Shown here in pieces: positions 1-4,623 of a DNA stretch of 5,634 nucleotides (position 1 is its first letter; every line of letters begins with the position of its first letter). The notes under the pieces were generated by a model. It was given only the letters and a program-made list of their open reading frames with translations, had not been told where the DNA came from and did no database searches. The DNA is from Aquificaceae bacterium. Its GTDB lineage: Bacteria > Aquificota > Aquificia > Aquificales > Aquificaceae. Location of the stretch: NCBI GenBank assembly GCA_025057715.1, contig JANWVD010000066.1, forward strand, positions 1 to 5,634. Direction: 5' to 3'. The position numbers and the translations under genes were made by a program.

Positions 1-444
1 GGGCTAAACATTCTCTTTGTTGGTGATATTCTATATAGCAGAGTTTTTCGCTCAGATGCAAAGCTATTTTCGCTCTTTGGTGCAAACTTAGGCGTTTGCG
101 CGCCTTTTGAATTAATCCCAGAGGACTTATCCCCCTTTGGCAAGGTGGAGGTTTTTAAATCCCTCAATGACGCCCTAAACTGGGCAGATGTTGCGATTTG
201 GTTAAGGCTTCAAAAAGAGCGTCATCAACACAGCATTCCCGAGAGCTCTTACTTTTCCCAATTTGGACTTACCAAAGAACGCTATGAGCTTCTAAAGGGA
301 AAGTTTATGCACCCTGGACCAGTGATTGCAGGCGTAGATATCGAGGAATCTCTCATATACTCTGAAAAATCACTCATTAAAGCCCAAGTTAGAAATGGTC
401 TATTTGTAAGAATGTCTGTGCTTAAATGGGTGATTGATGGCTAA
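1..444 (+). CDS. pyrB: Aspartate carbamoyltransferase catalytic chain, 3' part (partial)
   Basis: This is the C-terminal half of aspartate carbamoyltransferase, which joins carbamoyl phosphate to L-aspartate in the first committed step of cytosolic pyrimidine synthesis. The frame is open from base 1, and 147 residues are visible of a family length of about 300. The carbamoyl-phosphate-binding N-terminal domain lies off the left edge. Family motifs seen are GDILYSRVFRS near the start (consensus GDIxxSRVxRS), LRLQKERH with the aspartate-binding Arg at 205-207, HPGPV at 310-324 (HPGP is the usual bacterial form; E. coli has HPLP), and the closing QVRNGLFVRMSVL. The GTG at 145 is internal and not the start. 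The stop TAA at 442-444 lies inside the first codons of coaBC, so the two are probably co-transcribed and translationally coupled. The identification is secure; whether a regulatory chain or a dihydroorotase partner exists cannot be seen. Confidence 0.95.
   Translation, partial: GLNILFVGDILYSRVFRSDAKLFSLFGANLGVCAPFELIPEDLSPFGKVEVFKSLNDALNWADVAIWLRLQKERHQHSIPESSYFSQFGLTKERYELLKGKFMHPGPVIAGVDIEESLIYSEKSLIKAQVRNGLFVRMSVLKWVIDG
429..433 (+). promoter_or_regulatory. Weak ribosome binding site for coaBC
   Basis: GGTGA lies three bases before the ATG at 437. It matches the 3' part of the AGGAGGTGA consensus, so the short spacing is acceptable. It favours ATG 437 over the TTG at 434, which would leave no spacing. 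The site is inside the last pyrB codons, so translation of coaBC probably depends partly on ribosomes finishing pyrB. Confidence 0.45.
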
Positions 445-1597
445 TGTGCTCTTAGGCGTTTGCGCAAGCGTAGCAATTTATAAAAGCTGCGATATTATCC
501 GCGAGCTTACTAAAAAAGGTCATCAAGTGAGGGTTATAATGACCCCCGCATCAGCAAGCCTTATAAGTCCAACCCTATTTTCATCCCTTTGCGATTTTCC
601 AGCTTACGTTGATTGGTCTTTAGACCCTTTGGCGCATATAAATTTACCTCGCTGGTGCGATGCTTTTTTGATAGCCCCCTGCTCTATCAATACTATCTCA
701 AAGATAGCGCTCGGGATAGGGGATAATTTGCTCACAAGCTCTATCCTTGCCCATAGCGGAAAGCTTCTAATAGCGCCAGCGGCAAACACCCAGATGCTTA
801 AAAAGCCAATAATTAAAAAACACCTAAGGCTGCTAAGCAAATTCGCAACCATCATAGACCCGCAAGAGGGGCAACTCGTTTGCAAAGAATACGGCGAGGG
901 AAAGCTTGCGCCTACTGAGCTTATATGCAGCTATGTTGAGCGAGCTGTTAGCTCACAAACTCTCAAAAATAAGCGCTTTCTAATCGCCCTTGGGGCGACA
1001 GAAGAGCCCATTGACTCAGTAAGGGTTATATCAAACCTCTCTTCTGGCAAAATGGGAATTGAAATAGCAAGGCAGCTCTGGCTACGCGGTGCAGATATTC
1101 AAATAGTCGCTGGCAAAACCTCAATGCCAGTGCCCAAAGAGTTTAAAACTCACCACATAAGAACATCCTCAGAGATGCTAAAAGCCCTTCTTGAGCTTTC
1201 AAAAGACGCAGATTGTCTTATTATGCCAGCAGCAGTTTCTGATTTTAGACCAAAAATCAAGTCCTCAAAAAAGATTGAACGCTCAAACTCGCTTATTCTC
1301 GAATTAGAACCAACTCAAGATATAATATCAACCATCCGAATGCAATACAAAGACCTATTTATCTTAGGCTTTGCCTTAGAAGAGCCTGAAAACATCTACT
1401 CAAGGGCAAAACAAAAGCTAAACGAGAAAAACCTAAACGCCATAGTAGCAAACACGACCTCCTCAATTGGCTCTGAAAGAATTGACGGCTTTTTACTAAC
1501 AACCATGGAGAAGATTGACCTCAAAGGTCCAAAGGAAGATGCAGCCAAGGTTATAGCAAGCTGGCTTGAAAAAAAGCTTGGAGCGGAGGGGATTTGA
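437..1597 (+). CDS. coaBC: Bifunctional phosphopantothenoylcysteine decarboxylase / phosphopantothenate-cysteine ligase
   Basis: CoaBC carries out two consecutive cytosolic steps of coenzyme A synthesis. The CoaB domain ligates cysteine to 4'-phosphopantothenate, normally with CTP in bacteria, and the CoaC domain decarboxylates the product using FMN. From ATG 437 the protein has 386 residues, near the usual 400. CoaC (about 1-170) shows the flavoprotein start LLGVCASVAIYKS, catalytic His67 in HINL, Asn117 in PAANTQM, and Cys149 in GQLVCKEYGEGKL; these correspond to E. coli His75, Asn125 and Cys158. CoaB (about 178-386) shows ATEEPIDSVR, Asn200 in SNLSSGKMG, AAVSDFRPK at 265-273, Lys279 and GFALEE. 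Two deviations are seen in CoaC: PAAN for the usual PAMN, and APCSINT where APATANT is common. The gene overlaps the pyrB end by 8 bases. Its last 19 bases run antisense to tRNA-Ala. Confidence 0.96.
   Translation: MANVLLGVCASVAIYKSCDIIRELTKKGHQVRVIMTPASASLISPTLFSSLCDFPAYVDWSLDPLAHINLPRWCDAFLIAPCSINTISKIALGIGDNLLTSSILAHSGKLLIAPAANTQMLKKPIIKKHLRLLSKFATIIDPQEGQLVCKEYGEGKLAPTELICSYVERAVSSQTLKNKRFLIALGATEEPIDSVRVISNLSSGKMGIEIARQLWLRGADIQIVAGKTSMPVPKEFKTHHIRTSSEMLKALLELSKDADCLIMPAAVSDFRPKIKSSKKIERSNSLILELEPTQDIISTIRMQYKDLFILGFALEEPENIYSRAKQKLNEKNLNAIVANTTSSIGSERIDGFLLTTMEKIDLKGPKEDAAKVIASWLEKKLGAEGI
1569..1575 (-). terminator. T-tract after tRNA-Ala, possible tRNA-coupled terminator
   Basis: Seven consecutive T residues on the minus strand begin three bases after the tRNA discriminator base. 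With the stable acceptor and T-arm stems just upstream, the tract could end tRNA transcription without any other hairpin. On the plus strand the same bases are the A-run in the Glu-Lys-Lys codons near the coaBC C-terminus, so the run may simply reflect coding. No separate GC-rich hairpin is present. Confidence 0.3.
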
Positions 1598-1650
1598 ACC
1601 CCCGACCTCCTACACGCCAAGCAGGCGCTCTCCCACTGAGCTACCGCCCC
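1579..1650 (-). tRNA. tRNA-Ala (anticodon GGC)
   Basis: A complete cloverleaf reads on the minus strand. The acceptor arm GGGGCGG (1650-1644) pairs with CCGCTCC (1586-1580). This includes a G3-U70 wobble pair, the identity element of alanine tRNAs. The D-arm is GCTC/GAGC around AGTGGGA. The anticodon arm is CCTGC/GTAGG around TTGGCGT, with anticodon GGC at 1618-1616, which reads GCC and GCU alanine codons. The variable loop has five bases. The T-arm is GGGGG/CCCCT around TTCAAAT. The discriminator is A (1579). The 3' CCA is not encoded (AGC follows), so it must be added by a nucleotidyltransferase. The last 19 bases overlap the coaBC coding sequence on the other strand, and alr begins 20 bases beyond the 5' end. 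Confidence 0.97.
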
Positions 1651-1655
1651 AGTAA

Positions 1656-1671
1656 GTTATTAATCATACCA
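1656..1671 (-). promoter_or_regulatory. Probable promoter of tRNA-Ala (extended -10)
   Basis: On the minus strand TGGTATGAT runs from 1671 to 1663, an extended -10 element (TGn plus TATGAT, one mismatch to TATAAT). Transcription would start near 1656 and give a leader of about six bases before the mature tRNA. I see no good -35 hexamer 16-18 bases upstream, but extended -10 promoters often work without one. The TG of the element overlaps the alr start codon. The call rests on motif match and spacing only. Confidence 0.45.
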
Positions 1672-2687
1672 TGAGGTCATATTTACTTATCCATAAACGC
1701 GCCTTACGGCGCAATTTAGAAAGAATCTACTCTATCCAAAAAAAGCGCATCATCGCAGTCCTCAAGGCAAATGCCTACGGCATTGGGCTCAATGTGGTTG
1801 CACCAATAATTGCAAACCACCCCTTTGTCGACATGATTGCAGTAGCATGCCCAACGGAAGGGGCAAATCTAAGAGAGATGGGTATCAAAAAGCCAATCTT
1901 GGTCCTTGGCGGTGCTTTTGAAGACGAATTAAAGCTCTTTAAAAACTACTCTCTCACGCCTGTGATTTCTCATATAGAGCACATAAGAGCTCTAAAGCAC
2001 TTCAGCGGCAATGTTCATATAAAGTTTGACACTGGCATGGGAAGACTCGGTTTTTTAGACCTTCCTGATACTAAAAATCTCAAAATTGTCGGCGCAATGA
2101 CGCATCTATGCTGTCCTCAAGATATAAAAGAGACCCAAAGTCAGATAGAGAGATTTAAAAATCTAATTAAAGGTCTAAGAAACCTAAAGTTTATCCACAT
2201 CCAAAGCTCTGGTTCGCTAACTTACAGAGTAAAGTTTGCAACGCATGTAAGGGTAGGTATATCAATCTTTGGTGAAAAGCCATTTGAGGGTTTTAAATTA
2301 AGCTTCCAAAGAGCTCTTGAATTAAGAGCCTCAATAATATCCATCAAAGAAGTCCCAGAGGGCTACGGGGTCTCATACTCAAAAACATTTATAACACCAA
2401 GGAAAACAAAGCTCGGTGTGGTTGCAATAGGATACGCAGACGGGCTTTCCCGCCAGCTTTCAAACAGGGGCTTTCTTTACCTAAATTCCCAAAAACTTCC
2501 AATCGTCGGAAACATAACCATGGACTTAACTATCATGGATTTAACAAATGTAGATGCTAAAGTAGGCGACTATGTCGAGGTAGTTGGTCCAAATCAGAGC
2601 TTTTCCGAGCTTGCAAAGATTGCAAATACCATTCCTTACGAGCTTATGACCTCTTTGTCCTTTAGGATAAAGAGAATCCTTGTCTAA
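1671..2687 (+). CDS. alr: Alanine racemase
   Basis: This is a PLP-dependent fold-type III enzyme that interconverts L- and D-alanine in the cytosol and so supplies D-alanine for peptidoglycan. At 338 residues it is shorter than the common 360-390. The barrel domain holds Lys32 in VLKANAYGIG, which forms the PLP Schiff base, Arg125 in FDTGMGRLG, His145, Ser180, and Arg194 in HVRVGISIFG, which contacts the PLP ring nitrogen. The C-terminal domain supplies the second catalytic base, Tyr236 in GVSYSKTF, then IGYADG (252-258 region) and GNITMDLT with Met284-Asp285. All key residues are present, so it should be active. ATG 1671 is the only sensible start, because an in-frame TAA lies at 1653-1655. 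No Shine-Dalgarno sequence is visible. Transcription may come by read-through from pyrB-coaBC or from a weak promoter that I cannot define. The TAA stop overlaps the mazG stop on the opposite strand. Confidence 0.95.
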   Translation: MRSYLLIHKRALRRNLERIYSIQKKRIIAVLKANAYGIGLNVVAPIIANHPFVDMIAVACPTEGANLREMGIKKPILVLGGAFEDELKLFKNYSLTPVISHIEHIRALKHFSGNVHIKFDTGMGRLGFLDLPDTKNLKIVGAMTHLCCPQDIKETQSQIERFKNLIKGLRNLKFIHIQSSGSLTYRVKFATHVRVGISIFGEKPFEGFKLSFQRALELRASIISIKEVPEGYGVSYSKTFITPRKTKLGVVAIGYADGLSRQLSNRGFLYLNSQKLPIVGNITMDLTIMDLTNVDAKVGDYVEVVGPNQSFSELAKIANTIPYELMTSLSFRIKRILV

Positions 2688-3058
2688 TCAAGAGCCTTTG
2701 AGTCTTGCCAAAGTCTCTCAATCTCTTCCAAAGAGAGTTGTGATAGCTGCTTTCCCATTAGCTTTGCAGATTCTTTGACGTAATTAAACCTTCTTTCAAA
2801 TCGGTCGTTAGCTATTTGCAAACACCTTTCGGCATCAAGGTTTAAAAACCTCGCGAGCTCTACAATAGCTATCAAAATATCCCCAAGTTCATGCTCAAGG
2901 TCCTTGAGATTTCCCCTCTCAAGCGCCTCTTTTAGTTCCTCTATCTCTTCGCTTATCTTTTGAAAAACTTCCTGAATGTGTTTAAAATCAAACCCTTCTT
3001 TACTTGCGATATCTTGAAGAATTTGGCATCTTTTAAGCGCTGGGATATCTTGAGCCAT
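2684..3058 (-). CDS. mazG: Single-domain MazG-type nucleoside triphosphate pyrophosphohydrolase
   Basis: This all-helical MazG protein of 124 residues would hydrolyse nucleoside triphosphates to monophosphate and pyrophosphate in the cytosol, a nucleotide-pool cleaning role. The metal-binding pattern is complete: Glu37, Glu38 and Glu41 in SEEIEELKEAL, then Glu57 and Asp60 in HELGDILIAIVELARFL. The opening IPALKRCQILQ and the later ANDRFERRFNYV are typical of the C-terminal half of the long (about 260-residue) MazG of E. coli, so this gene corresponds to that half alone. ATG 3058 fits the family start. It has no clear ribosome binding site and lies six bases after the stop of the upstream gene, so it is probably translated by coupling. 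It is the last visible gene of the minus-strand operon. Its TAG stop overlaps the alr stop by 4 bases. Substrate preference cannot be read from the sequence. Confidence 0.9.
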   Translation of the reverse strand: MAQDIPALKRCQILQDIASKEGFDFKHIQEVFQKISEEIEELKEALERGNLKDLEHELGDILIAIVELARFLNLDAERCLQIANDRFERRFNYVKESAKLMGKQLSQLSLEEIERLWQDSKALD

Positions 3059-3064
3059 ATGCCG

Positions 3065-3373
3065 CTATGAGCTATTTCTTTTCTCAATCCCGTCTTTTAA
3101 GATACCAATTAGCATCTCAAAGCTACTTTGAAGCTCTTCAGAGAGCTGTGATACTATCTTTCTCTCATCTTCCTTCGCCCGCTTTAAAAGAGGTGATATT
3201 TCTCTTTCGTATAAAAGCTCGTATTGCTTTAGGTCAAACTCTATCTCCTCGGGCGTTAAATCCTCTATTGTAGCTTTGCAGGCTCTAATTAGCATCTTGA
3301 TGGAAGTTAGCGTATTTTTAAGCTCTTGCTCGATATTGCCCCTGTCCAAACCTGCCTTGGTAAAGTCAGCCAT
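3065..3373 (-). CDS. Small helical protein of unknown function
   Basis: I do not recognise this family. From ATG 3373 it is a 102-residue charged protein. It has no signal peptide or membrane segment, a single cysteine, and long amphipathic helical stretches: about 15-40, 46-70 (PEEIEFDLKQYELLYE) and 72-98 (EDERKIVSQLSEELQSSF). It looks like a small helical bundle or coiled coil. ATG 3373 is preferred to the upstream TTG at 3397 because AGGA sits eight bases before it and the longer form would run back into the M16 gene. It starts two bases after the stop of the M16 gene and ends six bases before mazG, so it belongs to their operon. It is in the same frame as mazG, separated from it by one TAG codon and two sense codons. 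Its position suggests a role beside MazG or the peptidase, but this is only inference. Confidence 0.75.
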   Translation of the reverse strand: MADFTKAGLDRGNIEQELKNTLTSIKMLIRACKATIEDLTPEEIEFDLKQYELLYEREISPLLKRAKEDERKIVSQLSEELQSSFEMLIGILKDGIEKRNSS

Positions 3374-3375
3374 TT

Positions 3376-4623
3376 CTAAGGTCCTACTAAAATACAATGA
3401 TAGTATTTTGTGTATTTTTCCTTAACTGAGTTTACGGCGTTTGTATCCACTGAGCTAATGAGGTTTTGAAACTCTTCCTCTGACCTCCAGCCTGCGCCAA
3501 GTGCTTCATTCCAAGCAAGCGCCGAGGATTGCTGGCGCCTCGTTTGACGCCTAAGTAGATGCAAACCTATGAGCCTTCTTTTAGCGAGCTCTACTTGCTC
3601 TTCTTTGAAGCTATGCGATTTTACGAGCTCTATCATCTCAGACATGACCTTCTCCCCGTTTTGCGGGGATGTCCCAATATATGTCAAAAGGCGCGAGGCT
3701 CTCGCAAAGCTCCTTACAAAAGAATAAACCGCATAAGCGTATCCTCTCTTCTCTCTAAGTTCCTGGAAAAGCAAGGAAGACATTCCGCTACCAAGCGCAG
3801 AGTCAAAAACAAGGAATGGATAATAATCTCTATCTTTTGGGGATGGTGCCATAAACATGCAAACCACAGTCGATTGAGAGCCTTCTCTGCTTAGTCTTAT
3901 CTGTTTTGACTCAGTCATTATAAGTTCTGATGTTGATATATTACCCTGAGATACATTTAGCGCGTCCAAAACCTCAAGAAGCCTATCTTTAAAATCGCTT
4001 GGCTCAAAGTCCCCTACAATAGCAAGGATGCTCCCTTTTACATTAAGAGCTTCGCTGAGCCTTTGCTTTAGCCTATCAACCGTGGTTGACGAAATGCCCT
4101 CAGGTGTGCCAATTGGCGGATATTCGTAGCTTGTTCTTCTAAAGGTAAATGCCCTTAGCTTGTCCATAGCAAATGTTTGGGGGCTTTCTGCGCGAGAGGC
4201 GATAGCCTCGAGCGCGTTTTTCTTTTCTCTTACTAAGTCATCTTCTTTTAAGAGGGGTTCTTTAAGCATGCTCTTGATAACATCCAGAGCTCTGCTTAGT
4301 CCCTGGGTCCTTGTTTCAAAGGTTAGCTCAATAAAGTCCTCGTGGGTTGATATGCTTATGCTTCCACCAAAATCCTCAAAGGTGCTTGATATTTCCTCGG
4401 CGCTGTATTTAGCTGTTCCTTTCAGAAGAAGCTGGGAAAGAAGATATGTCTCGCCGGGGTTTTTCTCCCCGTTTGTCCCACCCGGGATTAATAAGGTCCC
4501 TGCCACAAGCCCCGGACCTGCCGTGCGCTTTATTATCAGCTTTGCCCCGTTTTTGTGGTTAATTTCCAAAATTTGCGCGCTCGAGCTCATTATTAAAAAC
4601 ATAATCCAAAATACTACCCTCAT
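3376..4623 (-). CDS. M16-family peptidase-like protein lacking the zinc site (probable non-catalytic subunit)
   Basis: This 415-residue protein has the two-domain M16B (processing peptidase/pitrilysin) layout and the usual length. A signal peptide is likely: Arg2, hydrophobic 3-12, and a signal peptidase I site after Ala16 (SSA|Q), so it probably acts in the periplasm. The zinc motif HxxEH is replaced by YLLSQ at 60-64, just before the conserved LLLKGT. The position of the third zinc ligand is Ala140 in LEAIAS. It should therefore not bind catalytic zinc. The C-terminal domain keeps ALGSGMSSLLFQELREKRGYAY, with Arg290 and Tyr297 at the seven-residue spacing of the substrate-binding Arg/Tyr pair known in active M16 enzymes. 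Its ATG overlaps the stop of the upstream M16 gene (ATGA), and no ribosome binding site is visible, which indicates coupled, roughly equal synthesis. It is best explained as the partner subunit of a heterodimer. Confidence 0.88.
   Translation of the reverse strand: MRVVFWIMFLIMSSSAQILEINHKNGAKLIIKRTAGPGLVAGTLLIPGGTNGEKNPGETYLLSQLLLKGTAKYSAEEISSTFEDFGGSISISTHEDFIELTFETRTQGLSRALDVIKSMLKEPLLKEDDLVREKKNALEAIASRAESPQTFAMDKLRAFTFRRTSYEYPPIGTPEGISSTTVDRLKQRLSEALNVKGSILAIVGDFEPSDFKDRLLEVLDALNVSQGNISTSELIMTESKQIRLSREGSQSTVVCMFMAPSPKDRDYYPFLVFDSALGSGMSSLLFQELREKRGYAYAVYSFVRSFARASRLLTYIGTSPQNGEKVMSEMIELVKSHSFKEEQVELAKRRLIGLHLLRRQTRRQQSSALAWNEALGAGWRSEEEFQNLISSVDTNAVNSVKEKYTKYYHCILVGP
3382..3385 (-). promoter_or_regulatory. 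Ribosome binding site deciding the start of the 102-residue gene
   Basis: AGGA on the minus strand lies eight bases before the ATG at 3373, within the last codons of the upstream M16 gene. It has a normal spacing to this ATG and supports the 102-residue product over a 110-residue product starting at TTG 3397. Confidence 0.5.

Noticed and set aside
604..885. Minus-strand open frame of 93 codons inside coaBC
   Set aside because: Antisense to the conserved CoaC domain, no family resemblance, no ribosome site.
1396..1620. Minus-strand open frame of 74 codons running through tRNA-Ala into coaBC
   Set aside because: Begins inside the tRNA gene; the Cys-Arg-Arg-Ser-Gly-Val-Gln start is a familiar artefact of translated tRNA sequence.
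1699..1712. Hairpin GCGCC-TTAC-GGCGC near the alr start, considered as an operator or translational control element
   Set aside because: It begins about 28 bases inside the coding sequence, is only five base pairs, and is explained by Ala-Leu-Arg-Arg codons; kept only as a weak possibility.
2722..2736. Inverted repeat TCTCTT-CCA-AAGAGA near the alr/mazG convergence, considered as a bidirectional terminator
   Set aside because: AT-rich short stem within mazG codons with no T-tract in either direction.
3067..3273. Plus-strand open frame of 68 codons opposite the small helical gene
   Set aside because: The minus-strand gene has better spacing, a ribosome site and operon context; only one of the two can be convincing.
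3653..3669. Hairpin TCCCCG-TTTTG-CGGGGA, considered as a terminator
   Set aside because: It lies in the middle of the zinc-less M16 gene, encodes a normal Ser-Pro-Gln-Asn-Gly-Glu stretch, and has no T-tract on either side.
4455..4471. Hairpin CGGGG-TTTTTCT-CCCCG, considered as a regulatory stem-loop
   Set aside because: Inside the same M16 gene, explained by Gly/Pro codons, with no T-tract after the stem.
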